From positions 310,001-374,000 of the forward strand of contig NZ_QEWW01000001.1 in NCBI RefSeq assembly GCF_003121895.1: 64,000 bases of DNA, read 5' to 3'. Below, piece by piece: positions 37,340 through 46,646 of this stretch; the stretch's first letter is position 1, and every line of letters begins with the position of its first letter. The notes below the pieces were generated by a model. The model did not search any database, was not told the origin of the DNA, and saw nothing but the letters and a program-made list of their open reading frames with translations. Position numbers and translations under genes: made by a program. The DNA comes from Ignatzschineria cameli. Its GTDB lineage: Bacteria; Pseudomonadota; Gammaproteobacteria; Cardiobacteriales; Wohlfahrtiimonadaceae.

Positions 37340-37458
37340 GAAGTAACCTCGTTACATAATAGTTGCATTATTAATTGCGATTATAAAATAGACAATGAAA
37401 TAGGCAGTGAAATAAATAATAAAAAGAGAGCACAGATGTGACTCAGGAGGATTAGGGT

Positions 37459-38784
37459 ATGAGTAAGCATGAGCATTATGCAAAACTATTGGATTGGCGT
37501 CTGCACCTTGTGGTAATTATTGTTACCGTTCTTGCAGAGATGATCGGCATTATGAAGTTTGATATTGGCATTGGGATTGTGATTCTTCTTCCTCTGCTAT
37601 ATGCCTTTCTCTTCTCAATTCTCTTTAATGGCAATATTATTCCAGGAACGGGCAGAATTATTGGTCCGAGCGCACAGACGGCAAGTCATTGGGTATTGAT
37701 CTGTGTGATGCCTTTTATTGCAAAGTTCTCAATCGGTATCGGCCCGAAGATTAATGATATTATCGCAGCAGGTCCGGCACTTGTTCTACAAGAGCTAGGG
37801 AATGTGGCAACGGTTTTAGTTGCGATGCCGGTTGCGGTTCTTCTCTTTAGAATGGGGCGTGAATCTGTGGGCGCGACACACTCAATTGCGCGTGAACCCA
37901 ATATTGCATTAGTTGCAGATCGTTTTGGCATTAAGAGTCCAGAAGGGATCGGGGTGATGGGCGTCTACGTGATGGGGACACTTTTCGGCGCGATCTACTT
38001 CTCTCTTCTTGCCGGTTTTATGGCTTCATGGGATTACTTCGATGTTCGTGCTTTAGCAATGGCATGTGGTGTTGGAAGTGGCAGTATGATGGGGGCATGT
38101 TCAGCCTCACTTGCTGAAGTGGTTCCAAATCAAGCAGAGGATATTGTTGCGTTTGCCGCAACTTCAAATCTTTTAACTTATGGGACAGGACTCTTTGTGA
38201 GTGTTTTTGTGGCGTTACCTCTTGCCGAGTATTGCTATAAATTTTTAAGCAAAATCCGTAAGCCTGCTGCAGTCAATAACGCGATGGAAGCGGCCTTAGA
38301 GGAGGATTCACTCTTAGAAGCAGAAGTGGTAGAAGAGGGTGAAGAGCTTCGTCTTTCAACGATTCAGGTACTTATCGCATTGGCGGTGATGTCTGTCATT
38401 CTTCTGATCTCTAACTGGGCAGGGACAGGAACCTCTCCATTAGTAGCTCTCCCTGGGATGATCATTATCTACGCTTTAAGTGTTGGTGGCGTTCTCTTAG
38501 GTAAGGTCATTCCGATTAAGATTCCGGCAATTGCATGGATCTCCCTTCTTGCGATCTTCTTCGGGCTTCCCTTTATGCCAACGGCAGATCATCTAGTCAT
38601 AATGACAGAGAAGTTAGGGCTCTTACCACTTATCACCCCGGCATTGGCCTATGCAGGTATTGCAATTTCAAAACGTGAAGTGGATCTTTTTAAAAAGTCA
38701 GGAATCAAGATCGCAATTGTTGCACTTTTAACCTTCACCGGCACCTTCTTAGGCTCAGCCTTTATTGCTGATCTTCTGCTTTAG
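37459..38784 (+). CDS. DUF3100 membrane protein (probable transporter)
   Basis: 441 residues with about 11-12 hydrophobic segments and a charged loop (about 265-300). Sequence blocks GNGIIPGTGRIIGPS-like and GVGSGSMMGACSASLAEVVP resemble the DUF3100 family of uncharacterised multi-pass proteins. Following a dehydrogenase and an aldehyde dehydrogenase under a LysR regulator, it is most simply the substrate importer, but this is inference. Ends in a terminator. Confidence 0.78.
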   Translation: MSKHEHYAKLLDWRLHLVVIIVTVLAEMIGIMKFDIGIGIVILLPLLYAFLFSILFNGNIIPGTGRIIGPSAQTASHWVLICVMPFIAKFSIGIGPKINDIIAAGPALVLQELGNVATVLVAMPVAVLLFRMGRESVGATHSIAREPNIALVADRFGIKSPEGIGVMGVYVMGTLFGAIYFSLLAGFMASWDYFDVRALAMACGVGSGSMMGACSASLAEVVPNQAEDIVAFAATSNLLTYGTGLFVSVFVALPLAEYCYKFLSKIRKPAAVNNAMEAALEEDSLLEAEVVEEGEELRLSTIQVLIALAVMSVILLISNWAGTGTSPLVALPGMIIIYALSVGGVLLGKVIPIKIPAIAWISLLAIFFGLPFMPTADHLVIMTEKLGLLPLITPALAYAGIAISKREVDLFKKSGIKIAIVALLTFTGTFLGSAFIADLLL

Positions 38785-38830
38785 GAGAAGAGCTACTTTT
38801 TTCAATAAGACAATCATCAGTTGAGATAAT

Positions 38831-38868
38831 AAGAGTGATTTCGATTAATTCGGAGTTACTCTTTTTTT
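38831..38868 (+). terminator. Rho-independent terminator after the DUF3100 gene
   Basis: AAGAGTGA pairs with TTACTCTT (one G-U), followed by T7; an outer GAGATAA/TTATCTC pair extends it. Confidence 0.75.
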
Positions 38869-39212
38869 ATCTCAAAAATCAACCGCTCTATCTAGGCGCT
38901 CTCCTAACAGCTTTATTCGTAAACTTACCCTAAAAAGACAAATTTGCGGTTGGTAGAAATTTATAAAATTGAATCATAATGGCGTCATTGATCATAAAGT
39001 TTGTGGTTTTATGACTTCTATGACTTCTATTATTTTATGACTTTTATAGGATTTATTATTTTAATAATGATATTTGTTAATACAATATATCTATTTTTTG
39101 TTATTGTGAGAATAGAGGGTATCAAGCATTATTTTATTGTATCTAGTAATGCATCTTACAATGCATCTTGTTATACCTCCTTAAAAATGAAGCGATTAGG
39201 TAGAGGTTAATT
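38869..39212. other. AT-rich region upstream of cas1
   Basis: About 344 bp. Contains imperfect repeats (TATGACTTC units, 39010-39045; AATGCATCTTA units, 39148-39172). No convincing gene: the short open frame at 39001-39210 is a by-product of the repeats. The cas1-cas2-3 promoter must lie here, but I could not fix it. AGAGG ribosome site before cas1. Confidence 0.4.
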
Positions 39213-40184
39213 ATGGATTATCTACATGGTTCTGATTTGAAAGCGATTCTTCATTCGAAGCGTGCGAATATCTATTATTTGGAATATTGTCGAGTGCTAG
39301 TTAATGGTGGGCGCGTAGAGTATGTGACCGATCGAGGTAAGGAAGCACTCTATTATAATATTCCTATTGCGAATACGAGCTGCTTATTATTGGGAATTGG
39401 AACATCAATTACCCAAGCGGCTGTTCGGGATTTAGTAAAAGCAGGTGTAATGATTGGATTTTCTGGAAATGGTGGAACACCACTATTAGCAGGTACAGAG
39501 CCTGAGATAGCATGTCATTTTTTCTCTCCTCAATCAGAATATCGTCCGACAGAGTATCTACAAGCATGGTGTCAGTTTTGGTTTGATGATGATAAACGCT
39601 TACAAGCAGCTAAACTCCTTCAAAAAGCGAGGTTGCAGTTCACGCTCAAGATGTGGCAGAAACATTCCTGGGAATTCAATATTAACCTGCTAAAAGAAGC
39701 TGTAGAAAACTATGAGCGTGAAATAGAACAATGTTCAAATACTCAAGAACTACTTTTGACAGAGGGTCGTTTAACGAAGAAACTCTATTATTTTTCGAAT
39801 CAAGCAACCTTAAATGAAGCAAGCTTTCGCAGAGATTCAACAGATAGCGATTATCGAAAAAAAGATCCTACCAATCGTTTTTTAGATCATGGAAATTATT
39901 TAGCATACGGCCTTGGTGCAACTGCCTGTTGGGTTTTAGGCTTGCCTCATGGATTATCGATTTTACATGGAAAAACGCGTAGGGGTGGGTTAGTCTTCGA
40001 TGCAGCAGACATTATTAAAGATGGAATTGTTTTACCTTTAGCTTTTATATCGGCACTTTCAGGAGATAATGAACGTGAATTTAGAGAGAAAGTGATAGAG
40101 GTGTTTCGAAGTTTAGAGGTATTAGATCATATTTTTGAGGTACTTAAAGAGATCGCTAATTATCAATATGAGGAGAAAAAATGA
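39213..40184 (+). CDS. cas1: CRISPR-associated integrase Cas1, subtype I-F
   Basis: Metal-dependent integrase that inserts new spacers together with the Cas2-3 fusion. 323 residues, normal for Cas1f. The catalytic Glu is in LTEGRLTKKLYYFS (about 181), the His in GLPHGLSILHGKTRRGG (about 249-259) and the Asp in VFDAADIIKD (about 267-272). The stop overlaps the cas2-3 start (ATGA), so the two are translationally coupled. Confidence 0.96.
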   Translation: MDYLHGSDLKAILHSKRANIYYLEYCRVLVNGGRVEYVTDRGKEALYYNIPIANTSCLLLGIGTSITQAAVRDLVKAGVMIGFSGNGGTPLLAGTEPEIACHFFSPQSEYRPTEYLQAWCQFWFDDDKRLQAAKLLQKARLQFTLKMWQKHSWEFNINLLKEAVENYEREIEQCSNTQELLLTEGRLTKKLYYFSNQATLNEASFRRDSTDSDYRKKDPTNRFLDHGNYLAYGLGATACWVLGLPHGLSILHGKTRRGGLVFDAADIIKDGIVLPLAFISALSGDNEREFREKVIEVFRSLEVLDHIFEVLKEIANYQYEEKK

Positions 40185-43100
40185 ATGTACTGCTTATCTC
40201 TGAATGTAGTGGTAAAGCACTTAATGAGACTCGAAAAATTTTAGATCAGTTTGCCGAGAGAACAGGGCGTCGTACTTGGCAAACAGCGATGACGATGGAA
40301 GGCCTGAAAACAGTTCATCGTCTATTGCGTAAAACGGCTCGTAAAAATAGTGCCATTGCTTGTTTTTGGATTCGAAGTAAAAATCACACAGAGCTCCTTT
40401 GGACGGTAGGACGACCCTATACATTTAATGAGCGGGGGAGAGTACCCACAAATCGAACTAAACGTCGTGTTAATCCTCAAGATGAGATTCAGTGGAGAGA
40501 TGGACGAACCATTGAGATTGTAGCTACGTTAGCCGCGTTATTACATGATCTTGGTAAAGCAACTATTGGGTTTCAAGAGAAGTTGCGGCCTGGCGGGCAA
40601 GCTATAGACCCTTATCGGCATGAATGGCTCTCCTTGCAACTCTTTTTGTTGATTATTAAAGATTGCCAAACAGATTTAGAAGCATTAGAGCGTCTAGCCC
40701 ATTTTGAGTGGGATGATGAACTTTTTCGGGAGTTAGAAGAGCAAAATTTTGATCATGTGACGATTCCTGATCAACCATTGATTCAGCTTCTTTCTTGGTT
40801 GATTGTCTCTCATCATAAGCTCCCTTTAGCCTCTGTTGAAGAGAGAGGAAAGAAGCAAAATATCTGGATAACACGAAAGAAATTCTTTGCAGAGTTACGG
40901 GCAATGAAGGGATGGGTTAGAAATAGTGCCGAGAATGATTTGAAGTTTTGGCATATTTTAACTGATCCAGAACGTGTTACGCCTGAGTTAACGAAGCAGT
41001 TTAAAGGATGGAGTGATGCGCTAAAATATTGGGCTTCACAAGCATTACTATTATCTCTATATGAGCGTGGTCAAGGGCTTCTTTCTCCATTTATACTCTA
41101 TTTAAGCCGTACAACTTTGATATTAGCAGATCATACTTACTCTTCTGTAAGATCAAGCCTAGGATTGCGCTTTTTTGAACAGGTAGGAGATCAATATCTT
41201 TATCGCGCATTACCATTGATCGCCAATACATTTAGCCGTGAAAATCAAGAACCTAATCAGACATTAGCACGTCATTTAACAGGAGTTGCCGGACAAGCTT
41301 CTAATTTTGCTCGTAAACTCCCTTTTCTACGGCAAGAGTTGCCTTTTTTGAAAGAGAAGCCTCTCTTAATGAAGAGTCGTACGCCTAAACACCTTACTAA
41401 GTTTATTTGGCAAGATTCCGCAACGCAATTGGCAAGGAGGCTTAATTTACAATCAGAAACAGAGGGATTCTTTGGCATTAATATGGCTTCAACCGGGCAT
41501 GGTAAGACGCTTGGTAATGTCAAAATTATGAATTCGCTTCAAAGCGAACAGCGAAGATCGAGATTGACGATTGCTTTAGGGCTTCGTGTGTTAACCCTGC
41601 AAACAGGGGAGAAGCTTAAAGAGGACTTAACACTCTCAGATTATGAGATTGCGACTTTAGTGGGGGGTGTTGGTGTCTCGGAACTCTATGCTTTAAAAGC
41701 GAAAGAGAGTCAGCAAATGGCTTCGAATAATTCTGAGCACACTTCATTGCAGATTGATGAGGATGATTCTCAAATGTCTCAAGTGGAAGCACAATATGCA
41801 AATCAAGGGAGTGAGTCTTTGACTGCACTTGTTGAAGGGGATGTGTTAGGTGGATATGATACAGCCTTAACTGAAGAGGATCTGGGTGTTGCTATATCAG
41901 ATCAGAAAGCGCAGAAACTACTCTACTCTCCGATTGTAGCTACCACAATTGATCATCTGATACCTGCTACCGAAACAATGCGTGGCGGTAAGCATATTGT
42001 CCCTATTTTACGGCTATTGACTTCTGATCTTATTTTGGATGAAGTGGATGATTTTAGTCCCGAAGATCTCTATGCTGTAACGCGCTTAATCTACCTTGCC
42101 GGAGTATTAGGAAGTAGAATTATGCTCTCTTCTGCAACATTAGCACCGGATCTGATTGCGGGGTTATTTGAAGCTTATAGTCAAGGTTATCGATTATGGC
42201 AGAAACAAAATTTAGCAGATACAAGTGATGAGAATGGCAAAGTATTGGTTGCTTGGTTTGATGAGTTTAAGTGTGAATCAACCGTCATTGATGTAGCGTT
42301 AATTGAGAGTGATTTGGAAGATGAGTTAAAAGAGTATGAATTAAATGTAGAGAAGTCGGAAACGTTTAATATTGATCATACGCGCGTGCAGTTTATGGAG
42401 CACCATAATGATTTTGTCTCATCTCGGGTAAGGGCGCTTGAATCTATGCGATTAGCGCGACCTATGCGCCGAGGAGAGCTTATTCCATTTGAGTTTTCCC
42501 CGAAGACTTGTAGCGCAAATAGTGAAGATTATCAACAATTAGCCGCCTCATTATTACCCTCGATTATAGAGATGCATCATAATAATAGTGAGCCTATTCC
42601 AGAGTGGTTACAAACACAAGTTCTTAAGGCTCAACGTATAATAGAATTACCAGATAGAGAAAATATTCTATTGAAACCGATGGATTTAAGTTGTGGGGTT
42701 TTAAGAATTGCCAATATTCGCCATATTTTGTCATTGACTCGAGCATTTTTTGAATTATCGCTGCCGAAAGATACTCATCTCCATATTGTTCCCTATCATG
42801 CACGGCAACTGTTATTACTTCGCTCTCAATTAGAGAAGATCCTTGATCGACTCTTTAACCGTAAGGTTCCAGAGCAGCTCTTTATGCAGCCTGAGATCAA
42901 AGAGGCATTGATTGCCCATCCTGCTCAACATCATATTTTTCTTATTATTGCTTCGCCAGTGATTGAAGTTGGAAGAGATATCGATCTTAATTGGGCAATT
43001 AGTGAACCATCAGCAATGAGTTCTCTAATTCAATTAGCCGGAAGAATTATGCGTCACCGGGAGTTAGGGCAACTTTATCAATCTATTATCCCCTCTACTT

Positions 43101-43969
43101 CATCTAAGAAGGGGAAGACAGAAAATCCAATTGAAAAGATTGATAACTTACCGACGAATGTTGGTGTATTAGATCGTAATTTACGCAGCTGTTTTTCAAA
43201 TACGAAGATTGCTTATGAAAAACCTGGCTATGAAAATGCTCAATATCGGTTAATAGAACATCAAGGAGATAATAGTTATCAATCTCTCTTTAGAGAAGTG
43301 GAACTTTCCGTGATAGATTCAATTCCAAGAATTATGAAAATAGAAGCGGAAGGCGAATCGATGGTAGCTGAGGATAGAACTGCTCCAAGACGGCGCAGGC
43401 GAAGTGCTCGGAATCAGGATAATATTATTAAATGTAGATATCTATCTGATTTAGAGCATACCGTTCTAAGGGCATGGTACTTTCCCAAGAAAGATGGAAA
43501 ACCCACCGAGAATCTGATGAATATCTTTTGGAACCCACGATATGCGGTGCATCTACGAGCCGATCTACAAGCTGAAACCCCTTTTCGAAAGAGTTATGGC
43601 AGTGACCGGCGTTATATCTATTTTCCTTTTTCCGATATTAGAAAAATCAGTGATATTGAAGATGCTGACTTTAAGTTTATTGCTTATGAGAGTTTGCAAG
43701 AATTCTATCAAGAAGGAGAAGATCGAGATTTAGTTAGTCATGAGCAATTAGTCTCCTCAAAGAACTCCTTAGAGATTACTAGGGAGAATTCACAAGTCTC
43801 TCGCTGGTTAGAATTAGATGTAAAGCAGGAGTTTGCAAAAATATGCCGGCAGATTAAGAAGAAATCATATCGATCCTCGGCGATTAATTTTTTAACGATC
43901 GAATTAGATCAAACGAAGCAATTCGATTTCCATCCATGGTTAGGGTTTTACCATAGGGGTAGAGTATAA
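40181..43969 (+). CDS. cas2-3: Cas2-Cas3 fusion helicase-nuclease, subtype I-F
   Basis: 1262 residues. An N-terminal Cas2 domain (about 1-95, MNVLLISECSGKALNETR) links Cas3 to Cas1 for spacer uptake. The HD nuclease has LLHDLGKA (about 120-127). The SF2 helicase has Walker A STGHGKT (about 437-443), DEVD (about 619), SSATLAP (about 649) and QLAGRIMRHR (about 951). This protein degrades DNA after Csy complex binding. All key motifs are intact. Its stop codon lies inside a TATAAT that may be the -10 of the mini-CRISPR downstream. Confidence 0.96.
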   Translation: MNVLLISECSGKALNETRKILDQFAERTGRRTWQTAMTMEGLKTVHRLLRKTARKNSAIACFWIRSKNHTELLWTVGRPYTFNERGRVPTNRTKRRVNPQDEIQWRDGRTIEIVATLAALLHDLGKATIGFQEKLRPGGQAIDPYRHEWLSLQLFLLIIKDCQTDLEALERLAHFEWDDELFRELEEQNFDHVTIPDQPLIQLLSWLIVSHHKLPLASVEERGKKQNIWITRKKFFAELRAMKGWVRNSAENDLKFWHILTDPERVTPELTKQFKGWSDALKYWASQALLLSLYERGQGLLSPFILYLSRTTLILADHTYSSVRSSLGLRFFEQVGDQYLYRALPLIANTFSRENQEPNQTLARHLTGVAGQASNFARKLPFLRQELPFLKEKPLLMKSRTPKHLTKFIWQDSATQLARRLNLQSETEGFFGINMASTGHGKTLGNVKIMNSLQSEQRRSRLTIALGLRVLTLQTGEKLKEDLTLSDYEIATLVGGVGVSELYALKAKESQQMASNNSEHTSLQIDEDDSQMSQVEAQYANQGSESLTALVEGDVLGGYDTALTEEDLGVAISDQKAQKLLYSPIVATTIDHLIPATETMRGGKHIVPILRLLTSDLILDEVDDFSPEDLYAVTRLIYLAGVLGSRIMLSSATLAPDLIAGLFEAYSQGYRLWQKQNLADTSDENGKVLVAWFDEFKCESTVIDVALIESDLEDELKEYELNVEKSETFNIDHTRVQFMEHHNDFVSSRVRALESMRLARPMRRGELIPFEFSPKTCSANSEDYQQLAASLLPSIIEMHHNNSEPIPEWLQTQVLKAQRIIELPDRENILLKPMDLSCGVLRIANIRHILSLTRAFFELSLPKDTHLHIVPYHARQLLLLRSQLEKILDRLFNRKVPEQLFMQPEIKEALIAHPAQHHIFLIIASPVIEVGRDIDLNWAISEPSAMSSLIQLAGRIMRHRELGQLYQSIIPSTSSKKGKTENPIEKIDNLPTNVGVLDRNLRSCFSNTKIAYEKPGYENAQYRLIEHQGDNSYQSLFREVELSVIDSIPRIMKIEAEGESMVAEDRTAPRRRRRSARNQDNIIKCRYLSDLEHTVLRAWYFPKKDGKPTENLMNIFWNPRYAVHLRADLQAETPFRKSYGSDRRYIYFPFSDIRKISDIEDADFKFIAYESLQEFYQEGEDRDLVSHEQLVSSKNSLEITRENSQVSRWLELDVKQEFAKICRQIKKKSYRSSAINFLTIELDQTKQFDFHPWLGFYHRGRV

Positions 43970-43970
43970 T
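43965..43970 (+). promoter_or_regulatory. Candidate -10 box of the mini-CRISPR RNA
   Basis: Perfect TATAAT overlapping the cas2-3 stop codon; initiation 6-7 nt later would fall at the start of the first degenerate repeat. No good -35 hexamer was found at 16-18 bp, so this is tentative. Confidence 0.4.
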
Positions 43971-43974
43971 GTCT

Positions 43975-44050
43975 ACCAACTGCTGAATAAGCAGCTGAGA
44001 AAATTTAGTAGTTATTTTGTTTATTATCCGCCGAACAGGCGGTGACCCAG
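43975..44050 (+). ncRNA. creR: CreR-like Cas-regulating RNA (miniature CRISPR)
   Basis: Two degenerate I-F repeats flank a 20-nt pseudo-spacer. Repeat 1 (43975-44002) has stem CTGCT, loop GAATA, stem AGCAG, then CTGAGAAA. Compared with the array repeat (CCGCC, GCACA, GGCGG, CTTAGAAA) the stem changed on both sides and still pairs, and 7 of 8 handle bases are kept. Repeat 2 (44023-44050) keeps CCGCC and GGCGG around GAACA but not the 3' handle, as expected if only its hairpin is needed. Cas6f cleavage would give an 8-nt handle, a 20-nt guide (44003-44022) and a 3' hairpin. The guide matches a CC-flanked site at 44096-44115. A terminator follows directly. Not known: expression. Confidence 0.82.
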
Positions 44051-44074
44051 TGTTTTATAGCACTGGGTTTTTTT
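44045..44074 (+). terminator. Rho-independent terminator of the mini-CRISPR / cas2-3 transcript
   Basis: ACCCAGTG pairs with CACTGGGT (8 bp) around TTTTATAG, followed by seven T. It separates the adaptation genes and creR from the csy operon. Confidence 0.9.
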
Positions 44075-44093
44075 ATAACCTAAAATTCTATAT

Positions 44094-44115
44094 CCATTTA
44101 TTAGTTTTTTTGGTT
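44094..44115 (+). promoter_or_regulatory. Predicted Csy-complex operator: PAM plus pseudo-protospacer for CreR
   Basis: CC (44094-44095, the I-F PAM) is followed by ATTTATTAGTTTTTTTGGTT. Against the guide ATTTAGTAGTTATTTTGTTT, 17 of 20 bases agree and the three mismatches are at 6, 12 and 18, the bases that type I effector complexes flip out of the duplex. The site sits just upstream of the likely csy promoter. Confidence 0.8.
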
Positions 44116-44145
44116 GAATATTATTTTTGGTTGACTTAATATAAT
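44114..44145 (+). promoter_or_regulatory. Candidate promoter of the csy operon
   Basis: Perfect -10 TATAAT at 44140-44145. Possible -35 TTGAAT at 44114-44119 (20-bp spacing, long). A second TTGACT at 44131 lacks a good -10. The start would be about 110 nt before cas8f. The CreR target overlaps the -35 side. Confidence 0.5.
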
Positions 44146-44261
44146 AATGAGAAAGGAAAAGCATATATTCATTCTAGTATATAAAGCAGTTAAGTTAATT
44201 TTTATATGGATAATTTTGATATATGTTTATATTTTGATTTCCCTGGTTAAGAGGAGGTTGT

Positions 44262-45593
44262 ATGGAAACATTGACATCTTCTATTGTGAAAGAACGGCTG
44301 AGACTCTTTTTTGAAAAAGAGCTCAAAATTTCGCCTGACACAATAGAAGAGTGGTTTGAGAAAAATATTGAGCGTGCTGCGGGCTTGCAAGCGGGAACTC
44401 ATATTTCGAAAGGGGTACATTCTAGCTCCAAAGGAAGTAACTTTACCTTTAAACCAAGTGGGCAGGAGTTTGATCACTATGTTGGTACCCATTCAATTGA
44501 GAAACCATTATTGGATGTAACGGGTAATGGCGCTTCAATCACCTTAATGCGCGTTGTAACGGCACCGATTACAGAAGATAAATCGTTATATGATCTTTTG
44601 ATGACAGATGATGAGGTCCTTGATGGTCTCTTCTCTAAAGATAAAGAGCGCTCAAAAGCGATGCAAAAAGCGCTTAAAGAGATCTTTGTTAATGATGAAG
44701 AGGTGATAGTAGATGGCGATTGGAATAAGATGCTTATTTGGCCTGTTGATGGGTGTGATTCCATTGATGATGAGCAATATCATAATCTAATTCCGCTACA
44801 TGCATCCGCCTTACTCTATGAAGCAAATCAGAGAATTAATCAGCGCTATAGCGATGAGATGAAAGCTGCGAGAAAAGCCCGGCAAGATTGGCAGAAAATC
44901 GATCCTGAGAAAAAGGAGCTGCGGGCAGAGAAGCTTCAGGATTTAAAACCATATTTTAATTTCCAAAATTTAGCACGCATACATTTAGGGGGTGCTCACC
45001 CTCGTAATGTGGGGTTGCATACCCATAATCTTTTTGGGCGCAATCATCTGCTTCCCTCATTTCCTCCGACGGGGCAGTTAAGAGATAATTACTATCTTCA
45101 TCCAGATAGTGACTCTATTTTTGATAGTCGACTTTCGTATCATTGTCGTAATGCTTTCAGAGAGCTAGAGATCGCTTTAAGACGCATCCAATATCATGAC
45201 AAGATTAATATTGATATTAAATTACAAATTAGAGATGCACTCGATACGATTTTTTATCGAATTATTCAAGTGATTGAGCAATATCAACGAAAAGCAGCAG
45301 GATGGAGTGATGATTATAATTTAGAGCTTGTCGAAAAGCATTGGCTAGATCCTGATAATCCTCGCTTTGAGGAGAAGCCATTAAACCGAATGGAAATTGA
45401 ACGGATATCAAGCCGAATCCAGGGGTGGATTGTCAATGTTATTCAAAAGAATCCAAAGCTCTCCTCATTGTTGAGTTCGCAAAATATTGCAGATACCGAG
45501 TATCAAGAATGGCTGAAAATGTTGAAAATTACTCTATTTAGCTCTTTAATCCCCCTTGATAATTTGCTGAGTGAGGAGACGACACATGTGTAA
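44262..45593 (+). CDS. cas8f: Csy1/Cas8f, large subunit of the I-F surveillance complex
   Basis: 443 residues. Forms the tail of the Csy complex with Cas5f and takes part in PAM reading and R-loop locking. It resembles Csy1 (SAGGAHPRNVG-like block LGGAHPRNVGLHTHN, about 244-258). Strong ribosome site AGGAGG 4 nt before the ATG. First gene of cas8f-cas5f-cas7f-cas6f, downstream of the CreR element; overlaps the cas5f start by 8 bp. Confidence 0.94.
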   Translation: METLTSSIVKERLRLFFEKELKISPDTIEEWFEKNIERAAGLQAGTHISKGVHSSSKGSNFTFKPSGQEFDHYVGTHSIEKPLLDVTGNGASITLMRVVTAPITEDKSLYDLLMTDDEVLDGLFSKDKERSKAMQKALKEIFVNDEEVIVDGDWNKMLIWPVDGCDSIDDEQYHNLIPLHASALLYEANQRINQRYSDEMKAARKARQDWQKIDPEKKELRAEKLQDLKPYFNFQNLARIHLGGAHPRNVGLHTHNLFGRNHLLPSFPPTGQLRDNYYLHPDSDSIFDSRLSYHCRNAFRELEIALRRIQYHDKINIDIKLQIRDALDTIFYRIIQVIEQYQRKAAGWSDDYNLELVEKHWLDPDNPRFEEKPLNRMEIERISSRIQGWIVNVIQKNPKLSSLLSSQNIADTEYQEWLKMLKITLFSSLIPLDNLLSEETTHV

Positions 45594-46566
45594 TACTAAA
45601 CCTGAAGAGATAACTTACTACCTTGTCCTTAATCACCTTACAGTTCGAGATGCAAATGCAATCTCAGGGAATTTAATTTATGGGTTTCCGGCATTAACGG
45701 CCATTGAAGGATTTGTTCATGCTTTAAACAGAGCTTTAATTAAAGAGGTAGAAAATAGAGATATCGATGATAGAGAGAGCGATAACCATCCTCTACAAGA
45801 AGCTCGATATCAAAGCTGGATGTTGGTAGCGCACGAGTATGAAGCCAAAGTTTATCGTGAACACTCAGGTCGAGATTATACCTTTCTACAAAGAAAGGCG
45901 CCGTTAACCCGCTCAGGTGCGAATCCTCCTATTATTGAAGAGGGACGTATTGATTTAAAACTCTCTTTAGTCATTGAAATCAGTGTGTTAGAGAGTTTAA
46001 ATGAAGCGAAATTGCAGCAAGGGAAATCAATCATTAAGCATTGGTTATCACAATCTCGGTTTGCCGGCGGTGTTGTTGAAGCTCATGAAGATATCCATTG
46101 GCTTGAATCAGAAGTGGATGATGAGCAGATGAAAAGGAAGATTATCAAGCAGGTTGGTTTTGGTTATCTCCTCTGCTCAAGGGAAGATCTAATGGGAAAA
46201 TTATTAGATGAGAATCCGACGAAAGATGCCTTAGATATTCTGCTCGATACTGCAAAACTTCAGTATGAACCTCCTCAAGATATTGATAGCCGCTGGCAAC
46301 TTAAAACTTTACAACAAGGGAATGGTTGGATTGTCCCTCTCATGGTGGGATACCAATCAGTCTCCAAAGTATTTGAGCCTCATGCATTAAAAGCGATAAG
46401 AATGCCGGAATATCCCACTGAATTCGTGGAACCTCTCTATTCTCTTGGACAATGGATATTAACTTATCGAATAGTATCGGATAGAGCGAAGTTACCACTT
46501 TCCCACTATTTTTGGTTTAACGAGAGGGAAGCAGGGCAATATCTATTAGCTTCACCTCAAGAATAA
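45586..46566 (+). CDS. cas5f: Csy2/Cas5f, crRNA 5'-handle-binding subunit
   Basis: RAMP-type protein that holds the crRNA 5' handle. I place the start at the ATG at 45586, 7 nt after GAGGAG, giving 326 residues and an 8-bp overlap with cas8f; a GTG at 45571 is also in frame. YYLVLNHLTVRDANAISG and GFPALTAIEGFVHALNR are typical Csy2 N-terminal blocks. Confidence 0.93.
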   Translation: MCNTKPEEITYYLVLNHLTVRDANAISGNLIYGFPALTAIEGFVHALNRALIKEVENRDIDDRESDNHPLQEARYQSWMLVAHEYEAKVYREHSGRDYTFLQRKAPLTRSGANPPIIEEGRIDLKLSLVIEISVLESLNEAKLQQGKSIIKHWLSQSRFAGGVVEAHEDIHWLESEVDDEQMKRKIIKQVGFGYLLCSREDLMGKLLDENPTKDALDILLDTAKLQYEPPQDIDSRWQLKTLQQGNGWIVPLMVGYQSVSKVFEPHALKAIRMPEYPTEFVEPLYSLGQWILTYRIVSDRAKLPLSHYFWFNEREAGQYLLASPQE

Positions 46567-46646
46567 ATTCCACAAAATTGTATTGATGTAATTATTTTAT
46601 AAATCATGATGTTAGGTAGTTTGTTTTTTTATCATAGGAGATAAAT

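Noticed and set aside
39001-39210. Short frame upstream of cas1 rich in Phe and Tyr
   Set aside because: Made of TATGACTTC-type DNA repeats, no ATG with a ribosome site, no recognisable protein.
43975-44050. Reading the two hairpins as leftovers of a dead second CRISPR array
   Set aside because: A relic would not be expected to match the neighbouring promoter with mismatches only at positions 6, 12 and 18 next to a CC PAM, nor to keep paired stems and a terminator.
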